Positions 23,267 to 32,445 of a DNA stretch of 64,000 nt are shown here, piece after piece; position 1 is the stretch's first letter, and every line of letters begins with the position of its first letter. Origin of the DNA: Clostridium ljungdahlii. Its GTDB lineage: Bacteria > Bacillota > Clostridia > Clostridiales > Clostridiaceae. Position numbers and translations under genes: made by a program. The stretch lies in assembly GCF_001636845.1 (NCBI RefSeq), contig NZ_LITT01000065.1:1-64000 (forward strand), in the 5' to 3' direction. The notes under the pieces were generated by a model that worked only from the letters and a program-made list of their open reading frames with translations, ran no database searches and had not been told where the DNA came from.

Positions 23267-24931
23267 ATGTTTGAGATTAATAGAAATGTAATTAGAAAAA
23301 GACAGTGTTTTTTATTTATAGTAATTATTTTAATATTTTCAGTATTATATTTTAAAATAGTAAAGGTGCAGTATTTTGGATGGAACAAATTAAGTGTAAT
23401 GGCGGATTCTCAGTATTCCTACAAAGAAGATCTCACAGATGCCAATTACAAATTATTTGATTCTTATGGAAGACAGCTTATGAGTTATAATAAAAAATAT
23501 TATGTTGTAATACTGCCGGAAGTGTTTTTAAAAGATAATCAAAATGCAGATTCAGAGAAAGTTTTGACACTTGTATATACTCTTAGAAATTATAATAGCA
23601 GCTATGATTTATCTAAGATAGCTGTGCTAAATAGCAGTCAAAAAGTATATTATGAAATTGACGCAAGCACATATAATAAACTAAAGGATATAAAGGGTGT
23701 AAATGGATTTTATACCTATATATACTCCCCATTAAATAGGAGCGGAGTGTGGAGCATAGAAAATTTACTTGAAAATCCTAGAAGAACCAAGGATAATAAG
23801 ATGAAATCTGGGAGTTCTTTGGAAATGCAGATATATAATAAAACTAAGAATAACGAAAAACCCCAGGTAGTATTTGAGAGGGATGTAAATGGAAATATAA
23901 TAGGGAAAAAGACCAATTCACCTAAAAATAATGTAAATGTTAGGTTGACTGTAGATAAAGATATAGAAGATAAAATAAAAGAAGTGTTAAATAATAGCGA
24001 AAATAAAAACTATGGCCAGATTGGTGTAGTTTTAATGGAGGCAAATACAGGCAAGATAAAAGCTCTAGTGCAAAAAGATGATAGTAAGCCAAATGTAAAT
24101 TTAGGGGTTTCTACTAATCACGGATTTTTTCCTGGATCTATATTCAAAGTTTTAGTGGAGGAGGCAGGACTCGATAAGAATATGATAAGTGTAAATGATA
24201 AGTTTACATGTAGAGGACTTTATGAAGAAAAAGATGAGTCTCATCACGGAACTTTGACTCCAGAGGGAGCACTTACACTGTCATGCAATGATATATTTTC
24301 TCAAATAGGAAATAAAGTTGGATTTAACAATTTTTATGACAATGCAAAATCTCAAGGATTATTTCAAAAAGTATTAAATTTGGATAGTGAAAAAGAAGGC
24401 CGATTTGAGGTGAAGAACCCAAGTTATAGTGATGGAAGTCTGGGACTTGCAGCTATAGGTCAAAATGTAAGAATAACTCCACTGGAAGCTATAAGTATAC
24501 CAAATACAGTTATAAATGATGGAGTATATGTTAAGCCTTACATAGTAGATAGCTACGTAGATGATAAAAATAATATTATAGAAGAAGTTAATACTACAAG
24601 TAATTCTGTAATTGAAAAATCTACAGCAGAGGAAATGAAGAAGCAGATGATAAATGTAGTTGATATGGGTACAGCAAAATCAGCGTATATAAATGACATG
24701 GAAGTAGGAGGAAAGACCGGAAGCACACAGAGAGTGGAACTCACTGGAAGCAGCAAAACTGCACAGGAACATTCAGATGGATGGTTTTCAGGTTTTTTTA
24801 AAGCAAATGGAAGATATTATTCGATGGTAGTTTTTGTTCAAGATATAAATAAAGACAGCCAAAGTGGTGGAAATACTGCAGCCCCTATTTTTAAAAATGT
24901 GATTTTGAAAGTACAGCAGTATTTAAAATGA
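23267..24931 (+). CDS. Penicillin-binding protein (transpeptidase domain)
   Basis: 554 residues from ATG 23267; an in-frame ATG at 23252 lies inside the hairpin. A cytoplasmic end and one N-terminal membrane segment (FLFIVIILIFSVLYFKIV) are followed by a PBP dimerisation-like region and the transpeptidase domain. Active-site motifs: S291-I-F-K, S339-C-N and K483-T-G (GGKTGST). It is shorter than usual class B PBPs (PbpA/SpoVD types). It crosslinks cell-wall peptidoglycan outside the membrane. Its location upstream of sigK would fit a sporulation role, but this is not shown. The start is poorly supported by an SD, since AGGTG sits within the terminator-like stem. Confidence 0.88.
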   Translation: MFEINRNVIRKRQCFLFIVIILIFSVLYFKIVKVQYFGWNKLSVMADSQYSYKEDLTDANYKLFDSYGRQLMSYNKKYYVVILPEVFLKDNQNADSEKVLTLVYTLRNYNSSYDLSKIAVLNSSQKVYYEIDASTYNKLKDIKGVNGFYTYIYSPLNRSGVWSIENLLENPRRTKDNKMKSGSSLEMQIYNKTKNNEKPQVVFERDVNGNIIGKKTNSPKNNVNVRLTVDKDIEDKIKEVLNNSENKNYGQIGVVLMEANTGKIKALVQKDDSKPNVNLGVSTNHGFFPGSIFKVLVEEAGLDKNMISVNDKFTCRGLYEEKDESHHGTLTPEGALTLSCNDIFSQIGNKVGFNNFYDNAKSQGLFQKVLNLDSEKEGRFEVKNPSYSDGSLGLAAIGQNVRITPLEAISIPNTVINDGVYVKPYIVDSYVDDKNNIIEEVNTTSNSVIEKSTAEEMKKQMINVVDMGTAKSAYINDMEVGGKTGSTQRVELTGSSKTAQEHSDGWFSGFFKANGRYYSMVVFVQDINKDSQSGGNTAAPIFKNVILKVQQYLK

Positions 24932-25013
24932 AATTAAATAAATTTATTTATGTGTGCACTTTTTTTAAATATATTCATAGTATATTAATAAGCACTGTTA
25001 GGAGGAGCAACAA

Positions 25014-25715
25014 GTGTTTTTAACAAATTGCTTATTAGATATCCTGGGAAATGTAGTATTTATGACGGCTTACGTTACAAATAGTAGTTCATTTCCACAA
25101 CCCTTAAGTGATGAAGAAGAAGAATATTATCTCAAAAAATTAGAACAGGGAGATTTGCTTGCTAAAAGTATTTTAGTGGAGAGAAATTTAAGACTAGTAG
25201 CACATATTGTAAAAAAGTATTCATATCCTAGTAAAGAAGTAGATGAATTAATTTCAATTGGAACTGTTGGGCTTATTAAAGCAATAGATTCTTTTGATAT
25301 GTCTAAAGGAACTAAACTAGCAACATATGCAGCAAAGTGTATAGAAAATGAGATATTGATGCTTATAAGAAATAATAAAAAAATTAGAAATGAAGTGTAC
25401 TTAGAAGATCCTATAGGTGTTGATAAAGAAGGAAATGAAATATCTCTTATGGATGTTCTCAGTAGTGATGAAGGTTCTATAATTGAGATTGTAGAACAAA
25501 AATTACAGGTAAAAAAATTATATTCTAAAATAAACACTTGTTTATCTGAAAGGGAAAAAAGTGTTGTGGAAATGCGATATGGCCTCTTGGAAGGAAAACC
25601 AAGGACTCAAAGAGAGATAGCTAAGTTGTTAGGAATATCGAGATCTTATGTATCAAGAATTGAAAAAAAAGCTTTAAAAAAGTTGTACAAAGAATTAAAT
25701 TATGGTACAGGATAA
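25014..25715 (+). CDS. sigK: RNA polymerase sporulation sigma factor SigK
   Basis: 233 residues from GTG 25014 (SD AGGAGGA, 7-8 bases upstream). A short pro-sequence-like N-terminus with hydrophobic residues is followed by region 2 (RNLRLVAHIVKKY, ELISIGTVGLIKAIDSFD, LATYAAKCIENEIL) and region 4 (LSEREKSVVEMRYGLLEG, QREIAKLLGISRSYVSRIEKKAL). SigK drives late mother-cell gene expression. The reading frame is continuous, so there is no skin-type element interrupting it here. Specific match to SigK rather than SigE is supported by the N-terminal region and the separate sigE gene at 32.4 kb. Confidence 0.92.
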   Translation: MFLTNCLLDILGNVVFMTAYVTNSSSFPQPLSDEEEEYYLKKLEQGDLLAKSILVERNLRLVAHIVKKYSYPSKEVDELISIGTVGLIKAIDSFDMSKGTKLATYAAKCIENEILMLIRNNKKIRNEVYLEDPIGVDKEGNEISLMDVLSSDEGSIIEIVEQKLQVKKLYSKINTCLSEREKSVVEMRYGLLEGKPRTQREIAKLLGISRSYVSRIEKKALKKLYKELNYGTG

Positions 25716-25746
25716 TTTTGGATGAAAATTAGAGAGTAAAGGTTTT

Positions 25747-25808
25747 AATAAATTCCATTATGTATTTTTATACAATTTTATGTAAATGCATATGGAATTT
25801 ATTTTACT
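25747..25808 (+). terminator. Terminator after sigK
   Basis: Perfect 12-bp stem AATAAATTCCAT (25747-25758) / ATGGAATTTATT (25792-25803) with a long (33-base) loop, followed by TTACTTTTT. Confidence 0.7.
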
Positions 25809-25988
25809 TTTTGATAATTATAAATAACTTTAACTCAAATTAAAATTTTTTATAAAAAAGTAGACATAAGTGACGAATATAATAAGGTATAATATAATTT
25901 TATAAATAACTTTTAAATTTTTGAATTAAAGTTTTATTCTATAAAATAATTATTGAAAATATAGATGTATCAGAGAGGGGAACTTAAA

Positions 25989-27044
25989 TTGCTATCACTA
26001 AAAGATTTATTAGAAATAACTATTAAAGAAAAGGCATCAGATTTGCATCTTACCGTAGGCATAGCTCCTGTAATAAGGGTAAATGGAGAACTTGAAGTAC
26101 TTGGAAAGGAAAAACTACAACCATCAGATACAGAAAGATTTAGTAAAGAAATATTGGGTAAAGATTATGATAAATATATGAAAATTGGAGAAATCGATAT
26201 ATCATTTTCTGTAGCTGGACTTGGTAGATTTAGAGTAAATGTTTTTAAGCAAAGGGGAAGTAATGCCATTGCAGTGAGAGTTGTAGGATTGAAAATACCT
26301 ACTTTAAATGAACTTAAATTTCCACAGGTAATAAAAAATCTTTTATCCTATAAAAAAGGATTGATTTTGGTAACAGGACCTACAGGCTGTGGAAAAAGTA
26401 CGACTTTAGCAGCTATGATAAATGAAATAAATTGTACAAGAGCCGCACATATAATAACTTTAGAAGATCCTATAGAATATTTACATAAGCATAACAAGTC
26501 CATAATAAATCAGAGGGAAATAGGGAAAGATTCTCAAAGCTATGCTAATGCCTTAAAGTCAGTACTTAGAGAAGATCCAGATGTAATTTTAGTGGGGGAA
26601 ATGAGAGACCTTGAAACTATATCTGTTGTGCTTACGGCTTCTGAAACCGGACATCTGGTATTTTCAACGTTACATACCATAGGAGCAGCAAAAACTATAG
26701 ATAGAATTGTAGATGTATTTCCACCGTATCAACAACAGCAGATAAAAATACAATTAGCAGCAGTTTTAAGGGGAATAGTCTCACAGCAGCTTATACATAG
26801 AGAAGATGGTAAGGGAAGAATAGCAGCAGTTGAGACTATGATTGCCACTCCTGCCATTAAAAATATGATAAGAGAAGGAAAAACCTATCAAATAGAATCT
26901 TCAATGCAAACCGGGTCAAAGTATGGTATGAAGACAATGGATATAGCACTGGCGGAACTTTATAAAAAAGGATTAATATCTTATGAATCTGCCATTGCCT
27001 ATGCTTGTGATGCAAATATAATAACTAAAATAATTTCCTTATAG
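25989..27044 (+). CDS. pilT: PilT/VirB11-type ATPase (twitching motility protein PilT-like)
   Basis: 351 residues from TTG 25989, with GAGAGGGG ending 8 bases upstream; ATG 25965 lies before that SD and is less likely. N-terminal PAS-like part with the family start LKDLLEITIKEKASDLHLTVG. RecA-like core: Walker A GPTGCGKSTTLA, Asp box ITLEDPIEY, Walker B LREDPDVILVGEMRDLET, His box GHLVFSTLHT. PilT powers retraction of type IV pili. No pilin, PilB or PilC genes occur within this window, so partners must be elsewhere. Confidence 0.9.
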   Translation: MLSLKDLLEITIKEKASDLHLTVGIAPVIRVNGELEVLGKEKLQPSDTERFSKEILGKDYDKYMKIGEIDISFSVAGLGRFRVNVFKQRGSNAIAVRVVGLKIPTLNELKFPQVIKNLLSYKKGLILVTGPTGCGKSTTLAAMINEINCTRAAHIITLEDPIEYLHKHNKSIINQREIGKDSQSYANALKSVLREDPDVILVGEMRDLETISVVLTASETGHLVFSTLHTIGAAKTIDRIVDVFPPYQQQQIKIQLAAVLRGIVSQQLIHREDGKGRIAAVETMIATPAIKNMIREGKTYQIESSMQTGSKYGMKTMDIALAELYKKGLISYESAIAYACDANIITKIISL

Positions 27045-27057
27045 AGAATTTATGTAG

Positions 27058-27087
27058 AAAAGTAGAACTTTTAAGTGCTGCTTTTTT
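27058..27087 (+). terminator. Terminator after the pilT-like gene
   Basis: AAAAGTAG (27058-27065) pairs with CTGCTTTT (27078-27085, one G-U pair), followed by TT. Confidence 0.65.
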
Positions 27088-27179
27088 ATATTAATCAAAT
27101 ATTTTGATTAATTATTATAATTACTATAGTAATTAATTTTTATTTGTGCTAAAATAACCTTGAATTAGGGGGGATTAAA

Positions 27180-28295
27180 TTGAGCATTTTTAAGGAATTA
27201 ATTCATAATACCTCTCGTGTTTTAACTTATACAGTTTATATAATATCTATTTACTATTTGTTTATATCAATTTTTGGCATACGGAGAAAAAAAGATACTG
27301 GAGAGGTAAAACCGAAAAAAAGTTTTGCGTTAGTTGTTGCAGCTCATAATGAAGAAGTTGTAATTGATGACATTATAGAAAGTTTAAAAAAACTTGATTA
27401 TCCTAAGAAATTATACGACATTTTTGTAATTGCAGATAACTGTACAGATAAAACTGCATTAAAGGCTAGAAAAAAAGGTTCCATTGTATATGAAAGATTT
27501 ACTGAAGGAAAAAGAGGTAAAGGTTATGCACTGGAGTGGATGTTTGATAGGATCTTTAAGATGAAAAAAAAATATGATGCTGTTGCTATATTTGATGCTG
27601 ATAATTTGGTTAATAGAAATTTCTTAAAGGAGATGAATAAGCAACTTTGCAAAGGCTATAAAGTTGTTCAAGGTTATTTGGATAGTAAAAATCCCCGCGA
27701 TACATGGATTACGGGAAGTTATTCTATAGCATTTTGGACCTGCAATAGGATGTTTCAACTAGCCAGGAGTAATTTAGGTCTGTCGACTCAACTTGGTGGA
27801 ACTGGTTTTTGCATAGATATAGCTGTTTTAAAAAAATTAGGTTGGGGTGCTACATGTCTTACGGAAGATTTGGAGTTTACATGTAAATTGGTATTGCATG
27901 GTTATAAGGTAGGATGGGCTCATGATGCCATAATATATGATGAAAAGCCACTTACACTTTTCCAGTCTTGGAAACAGAGAAAAAGGTGGATGCAGGGATT
28001 TGCAGATGTGTCTAGCAGATATTTTTTTAAGCTTTTGAAAAAATCAATAAAAAGTTGTAATTTTGTACTTCTTGATTGTGCATTTTATAGTATTCAACCT
28101 ATAGTAACTGTTCTTATAGGAATTTCTGCTATAAGCGGCGTAATTCAATATTTCATGAAGACATATAATTTAATATCTAATTTCAATACAGTTGTATACT
28201 CTATAAATTTTGATTTATTTACGATTATAGCGATACTATTTTCTATATTACAATTTGTATATACTCCTTTTGTACTTATTTTAGAAAAAAATTAG
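27180..28295 (+). CDS. Family 2 glycosyltransferase, membrane-bound (C-terminus cut off by frameshift)
   Basis: 371 residues from TTG 27180 (SD TAGGGGGG). A processive-type GT2: an N-terminal membrane segment, donor-site motifs VVAAHNEEVV, IADNCTDKT and FDADN, then GTGFCI, TEDLEFTCKL and QRKRWMQGF (the Q-x-x-R-W motif). Two or more membrane segments follow. The frame stops at 28293-28295 just after seven A residues, but the -1 frame continues the protein for 54 more residues (see next entry). It is therefore either a frameshift mutation, a base-call error in the A-run, or -1 slippage. Substrate unknown; relatives make polysaccharides or glycolipids. Confidence 0.85.
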   Translation: MSIFKELIHNTSRVLTYTVYIISIYYLFISIFGIRRKKDTGEVKPKKSFALVVAAHNEEVVIDDIIESLKKLDYPKKLYDIFVIADNCTDKTALKARKKGSIVYERFTEGKRGKGYALEWMFDRIFKMKKKYDAVAIFDADNLVNRNFLKEMNKQLCKGYKVVQGYLDSKNPRDTWITGSYSIAFWTCNRMFQLARSNLGLSTQLGGTGFCIDIAVLKKLGWGATCLTEDLEFTCKLVLHGYKVGWAHDAIIYDEKPLTLFQSWKQRKRWMQGFADVSSRYFFKLLKKSIKSCNFVLLDCAFYSIQPIVTVLIGISAISGVIQYFMKTYNLISNFNTVVYSINFDLFTIIAILFSILQFVYTPFVLILEKN

Positions 28296-28453
28296 ATCTT
28301 AGGATATTTGGGTATTACATAATTTATCCTCTATATGTTATAACGTGGTTTCCAATTTCTCTTCAAGGAATTATATACAAAAACGATAAAGAATGGAATC
28401 ACACTATTCACAGTAGAAGTGTAAAGATAAAAGATTTAGAAAAAGCTAATTAA
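28289..28453 (+). pseudogene. Out-of-frame C-terminal tail of the glycosyltransferase
   Basis: Read in the -1 frame relative to the gene above, this segment encodes KLDLRIFGYYIIYPLYVITW, then FPISLQGIIYKNDKEWNHT and IHSRSVKIKDLEKAN before TAA. It contains a further hydrophobic segment and the Trp/His/Arg pattern that usually ends such transferases, so it is the natural C-terminus. It has no start codon or SD of its own. Confidence 0.82.
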
Positions 28454-28466
28454 ATAAATTTTTATT

Positions 28467-28498
28467 GGGGAAAAGGCTGTAAGTCTTTTCCCCTTATT
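28467..28498 (+). terminator. Terminator after the glycosyltransferase
   Basis: Perfect 9-bp stem GGGGAAAAG (28467-28475) / CTTTTCCCC (28485-28493) followed by TTATT. The T-run is short. Confidence 0.65.
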
Positions 28499-28554
28499 GG
28501 GGTGTATCTGAACAGGATTTATTCCCAAATTAATTTAATATTGTTTAACTTAAT

Positions 28555-28582
28555 TTGAGTTTTTATTAAAATGTGATAAAAT
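28555..28582 (+). promoter_or_regulatory. Candidate promoter of ftsA-ftsZ
   Basis: TTGAGT (28555-28560), 16-base spacer, TAAAAT (28577-28582). It would give a leader of about 250 bases before ftsA. No gene is seen in that leader; it contains the half repeat at 28646-28662. Confidence 0.5.
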
Positions 28583-28645
28583 ATAAGAGGAAAATTAGAT
28601 TTTTTGTTGAATATATATTTTGGATGTGTATTTCCTATAGTTTTC

Positions 28646-28662
28646 TTTATCCGATGACTACC
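28646..28662. repeat. Half copy of palindromic element family B
   Basis: TTTATCCGATGACTACC matches the left arm of the element at 16591-16666 and, in reverse complement, its right arm even better in the second half. No matching right arm is seen downstream, so this copy appears truncated. It lies in the ftsA leader. Confidence 0.5.
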
Positions 28663-28839
28663 TGCTCGTGCTCTAATATGTGATAATATTTTATATTTAT
28701 AATAAAAATTGTATGAATGTAAATAAGATCTTTACTTTATGAAATTGAGGAGCGGTTGCGTACATGGATAACGTCTTCTAAGATTCAAAAAGTTGAATCT
28801 AGGAATTATGTTTATGCAAAGGAGGGAAAAAATACTTTA

Positions 28840-30111
28840 ATGAATGAGTATATAATTGGCATAGATATAGGTTCGTCCAATATATGTGCTGCTGCTGGAA
28901 AAGTGGACAAACATGCTGGAGTACAGATAATGGGTATAACTTCTTCAAATTGTACCGGAGTGAAAAGAGGAATAGTTGTAGATATAGATAATACTTCAGA
29001 ATCTATAAAAAAATGTATAAGTTCTCTAGAAAGAATGCTTGATACTAAAATATCGGAAGCGTATATATCTTTACCAGGAGGAATAAGTGAAATTATTTGG
29101 AATAAAGGTGTAGTTGCTGTATCTTCAGAAGATCGTGAAATAAAACAAAATGATGTAAAAAGAGTTTTAAAAGCATCTAAGATTATTACGGTTCCAAATG
29201 ATAAAGAAATAATAGGGGTAATACCTGAGCAATACATAATTGATGGTTACGACAAAATAAAGGATCCCATAGGTATGAGCGGATTAAGATTGGAAGTAGA
29301 CTCACAAATAATAATGGCTCAGTCAGCAATAGTAAATAATATTTTTAAAAGCGTAAATAAAGCAGGAATAAAAGTTTTAGGAGTAGTATTTCAACCCATA
29401 GCTATATCTGAAGTAGTATTAAAAGAAGATGAAATTCAACGGGGAGTAGCTTTGGTTGATGCAGGAGCGGAGTCTATAAACATTTATATTTATGAGGGTG
29501 GAAATTTGAGGAGTATAAGTACTATAGGTTTAGGTGGAAATATAATAACAAATGATATTGGAGTTTGCTTAAAACTTTCTGCTTCAGAGGCAGAAAAACT
29601 CAAAATAAAATATGGAAGTCTTGAAATAAACCATGATGAAGAAAACTTTAAGATAGAAGTAGATGCTGATTATAATAACAAAGTAAAAGTTGACTATAAT
29701 ATTTTAGTTCAAATTATACAAGCTAGGGTAGAAGAATTATTTTCTATAATAGATAAGGAAATAAGAAATTCTGAGTATTATGATAAACTTTCGGGTGTAG
29801 TTATGGTAGGAGGCGGAATGGCTGCTATAAATGGAATAGAAAAATTTGGTGAAAATGTGTTGAAGAAGCTTGTAAGAATTGGAATCCCAAAATACATAGG
29901 AGCAGCTAGTCCTATGTATGCTACAGCAGTTGGAGTAGTAAAGGATGTTTCAAATTCAATAAAAGTTAAAAATACGGCATTTACGGATCCGATTGAAAAT
30001 AAAGATATATGTGATTATGAGGAAACAGATCAAAAAGAAAAAACAAGTAAAAAAAATAAAAATAGTAGTTTTGTATCAAGAATAAAACAATTCTTTACAG
30101 ATTTTTTTTAA
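28840..30111 (+). CDS. ftsA: Cell division protein FtsA
   Basis: 423 residues from ATG 28840 (SD AAAGGAGGG at 28818-28826, a rather long 13-base spacer; a TTG start at 28756 would add 28 residues that do not fit the family). Actin-like ATPase that anchors FtsZ to the membrane: phosphate-binding YIIGIDIGSSNICAAAG, VALVDAGAESINIYIY, and adenosine motif GVVMVGGGMAAINGIEKF. The C-terminus ends in a basic/hydrophobic amphipathic helix (FVSRIKQFFTDFF) that serves as the membrane-targeting sequence. ftsZ follows 18 bases later. Confidence 0.92.
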   Translation: MNEYIIGIDIGSSNICAAAGKVDKHAGVQIMGITSSNCTGVKRGIVVDIDNTSESIKKCISSLERMLDTKISEAYISLPGGISEIIWNKGVVAVSSEDREIKQNDVKRVLKASKIITVPNDKEIIGVIPEQYIIDGYDKIKDPIGMSGLRLEVDSQIIMAQSAIVNNIFKSVNKAGIKVLGVVFQPIAISEVVLKEDEIQRGVALVDAGAESINIYIYEGGNLRSISTIGLGGNIITNDIGVCLKLSASEAEKLKIKYGSLEINHDEENFKIEVDADYNNKVKVDYNILVQIIQARVEELFSIIDKEIRNSEYYDKLSGVVMVGGGMAAINGIEKFGENVLKKLVRIGIPKYIGAASPMYATAVGVVKDVSNSIKVKNTAFTDPIENKDICDYEETDQKEKTSKKNKNSSFVSRIKQFFTDFF

Positions 30112-30129
30112 TAAAGGAGGCAGGGTATT

Positions 30130-31239
30130 GTGTTAGATTTTGATGTTGATGTTCAACAATTTGCTCAGATAAAAGTAATAGGATGCGGCGGTGGAGGAAA
30201 TAATGCCGTAAATAGAATGATAAAAGAAGGATTAAAAAATGTTGAATTTATAGCTATAAATACAGACAAGCAAGCATTAATGCTTTCACAAGCATCGCAA
30301 AAAATACAAATAGGTGATAAGCTCACCAAAGGACTTGGTGCAGGGGCAAATCCTGAAATAGGAAAAAAGGCTGCAGAGGAAAATAAGGATGAAATATCTC
30401 AAGCTATAAAAGGTGCGGACATGGTATTTATTACAGCAGGTATGGGCGGTGGAACTGGTACAGGAGCAGCTCCTATAATTGCAGAAATTGCAAAATCAAT
30501 GGGTATACTTACTGTAGGTGTGGTCACTAAACCTTTTCCTTTTGAAGGAAGAAAGAGGATGCTTCATGCAGAAATGGGAATAAAGGATTTGAAGGATAAA
30601 GTTGATACTTTGGTTACAATACCGAATGAAAGGTTACTTTCTGTAGTGGATAAAAAGACAACTTTAATGGAATCCTTTAGACTTGCAGATGATGTATTAA
30701 GACAAGGCGTTCAAGGTATATCAGATTTAATTACTATACCTGGACTTGTAAATTTAGATTTCGCAGATGTTAGAACAATTATGATAGACAAGGGTCTTGC
30801 ACATATGGGTGTAGGTAAGGGAAATGGTGATAATAGGGCACAGGATGCAGCAAAACAGGCAATATCAAGTCCACTTCTTGAAACTTCCATAGTAGGGGCT
30901 ACTGGAGTACTTTTGAATATAACAGGTGGACAGGATCTAGGGCTTTTAGAAATAAATGAAGCTGCAGAGATAGTTCAAGATGCAGCAGATCCTGATGCAA
31001 ACATAATATTTGGAGCCGTTATAGATGAGGAAATAAAAGATGAAATAAGAATTACTGTAATAGCTACAGGTTTTGAAACGGGAAAGGATGAAGTTAAGAG
31101 GGAGACAAAATCCGATATCAAATCTTCAAGACGAAGTATGATGAATAATGAGGATGAAGCGGCAGCTTCCGTAGAATATGAGAAAATTGATGAAAATAAT
31201 TTGGAAGTACCAGCTTTCCTAAGGAGACAGAGAAAGTAG
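30130..31239 (+). CDS. ftsZ: Cell division protein FtsZ
   Basis: 369 residues from GTG 30130 with SD AGGAGG. Tubulin-like GTPase that forms the Z ring. N-terminal [17 protein letters not shown], the tubulin signature [12 protein letters not shown], the T7 loop region around [11 protein letters not shown], and a C-terminal conserved peptide [10 protein letters not shown] that contacts FtsA. Linker residues 315-355 are polar and variable. A strong terminator follows immediately. Confidence 0.97.
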   Translation: MLDFDVDVQQFAQIKVIGCGGGGNNAVNRMIKEGLKNVEFIAINTDKQALMLSQASQKIQIGDKLTKGLGAGANPEIGKKAAEENKDEISQAIKGADMVFITAGMGGGTGTGAAPIIAEIAKSMGILTVGVVTKPFPFEGRKRMLHAEMGIKDLKDKVDTLVTIPNERLLSVVDKKTTLMESFRLADDVLRQGVQGISDLITIPGLVNLDFADVRTIMIDKGLAHMGVGKGNGDNRAQDAAKQAISSPLLETSIVGATGVLLNITGGQDLGLLEINEAAEIVQDAADPDANIIFGAVIDEEIKDEIRITVIATGFETGKDEVKRETKSDIKSSRRSMMNNEDEAAASVEYEKIDENNLEVPAFLRRQRK

Positions 31240-31240
31240 A

Positions 31241-31278
31241 AAAAATCCGTGTATAGTTTAAACTATACACGGATTTTT
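31241..31278 (+). terminator. Strong intrinsic terminator after ftsZ
   Basis: A near-continuous palindrome: AAAAATCCGTGTATAGTT (31241-31258) pairs perfectly with AACTATACACGGATTTTT (31261-31278), and further T follows. Both sides have A/T runs, so it can act on either strand. Confidence 0.92.
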
Positions 31279-31452
31279 TATTATCTAACTTTATGCAATT
31301 CAAATGATTTTAAATAGTACTAAAAAAAGATTTTGTGGCATAATATAGAAAATAAAAATATTGTATATGATTAAAAAATGACAAAATTTTGAAATATATA
31401 AGTATATAATAAAGGTAAATACAGGAAAACGAAGGTGGAGGTGAGTTTACAA

Positions 31453-32250
31453 TTGGTAGTATATGCAGACTTGCTAATTTTGATAAACTTTATAGTAAAC
31501 TTTTTTTTATTGCATATTACAGGAAGAACTCTTAAGTTAAAGATAAAACTTAAATTTATGATTTTAGCTGCGGCCATAGGAAGTGGTTATACGGTTACAT
31601 TAATTTATCCAGCTTTAAATATATTTTCTGCTTTCTATTTTAAAATTTTGGTAGCAGCTATGCTAATTTATATCTCTTTCGGTAATAGGGGATTTATATG
31701 TAACTTTAAGATTTCAGTTGTATTTATTTTGTATTCTATGCTGCTGGCAGGTGTTTGCATGTTTGTACAATATAGTAATTGCTCTTATACAGGAGATTAT
31801 ATGATAATTAATTTCCCTTATGAATGGCTTTTTATTTCTATCATGGTGTTGTACATAATAATTGATAGGTTGGTAATTTATGTTAAGGATAGGAACAGGA
31901 TGTTTAAATTAATTTATGATGTAGATATTGTATTTAAAGACAAAAGCAAGACTGTAAAGGCTTTTTTAGATACCGGGAACGAGCTTAGGGAGCCAGCTAC
32001 CAATTTGCCAGTAGTGATAGTTGAGAAGTCTGTATTCGAAAATATAAATCTAGAGGAAATGGATAAGTTTTACATACCCTATAGAGTTATAAACGGCAAG
32101 TGTGGCAAGCTTCAGGGCTTTAAGCCAGATGTAGTAAAAATAGACTTTGGACAAGAGACTAAATGTAGAGAAGTTATAATTGCTATTTGCAAGGATAAAT
32201 TGAGTAAATTTGACGATTATCATGCACTTCTTTCTAGGGGAGTGATATAG
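31453..32250 (+). CDS. spoIIGA: Sporulation sigma-E processing peptidase SpoIIGA
   Basis: 265 residues from TTG 31453, with GGTGGAGGTGA ending 8 bases upstream; the in-frame GTG at 31435 is inside that SD. Five hydrophobic segments fill the first ~150 residues (YADLLILINFIVNFFLL, FMILAAAIGSGYTV and others). A cytoplasmic aspartic-protease-like domain with FLDTGNELREP follows. In the mother cell it cleaves the pro-sequence from SigE, whose gene follows. The spoIIGA-sigE-sigG order next to ftsAZ is the standard one. Confidence 0.93.
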   Translation: MVVYADLLILINFIVNFFLLHITGRTLKLKIKLKFMILAAAIGSGYTVTLIYPALNIFSAFYFKILVAAMLIYISFGNRGFICNFKISVVFILYSMLLAGVCMFVQYSNCSYTGDYMIINFPYEWLFISIMVLYIIIDRLVIYVKDRNRMFKLIYDVDIVFKDKSKTVKAFLDTGNELREPATNLPVVIVEKSVFENINLEEMDKFYIPYRVINGKCGKLQGFKPDVVKIDFGQETKCREVIIAICKDKLSKFDDYHALLSRGVI

Positions 32251-32427
32251 GCGATATGTGTATAACGGATGATATGCTCATGGATAAGTTTTTCCCCTAA
32301 AGGATAACGTATTCTAAGTGCTAAAGACACTAAGAATATTGTTAATAAGACTCAGATGGAGAAAGAATATTCCTCACAAACAAACCCCATTTGGGCCTAA
32401 TAATTACTTGATGTAAAAGGAAATTAA
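32251..32427 (+). other. Structured spacer between spoIIGA and sigE
   Basis: No gene. ATTCTAAGTG (32311-32320) pairs with CACTAAGAAT (32328-32337) with one mismatch. AGAATATT / GAATATTCC and CCCATTTGGG (32388-32397) add further small inverted repeats, and CCCCT near 32295 can pair with AGGGG at the end of spoIIGA. It looks like a complex repeat or structured RNA. No second copy is seen in the window. Confidence 0.45.
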
Positions 32428-32445
32428 ATGATGGAGGCTATGATT

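Noticed and set aside
25014-25715. Possible skin-type intervening element in sigK
   Set aside because: The SigK reading frame is continuous from start to stop with regions 2 and 4 intact, and no recombinase gene is near.
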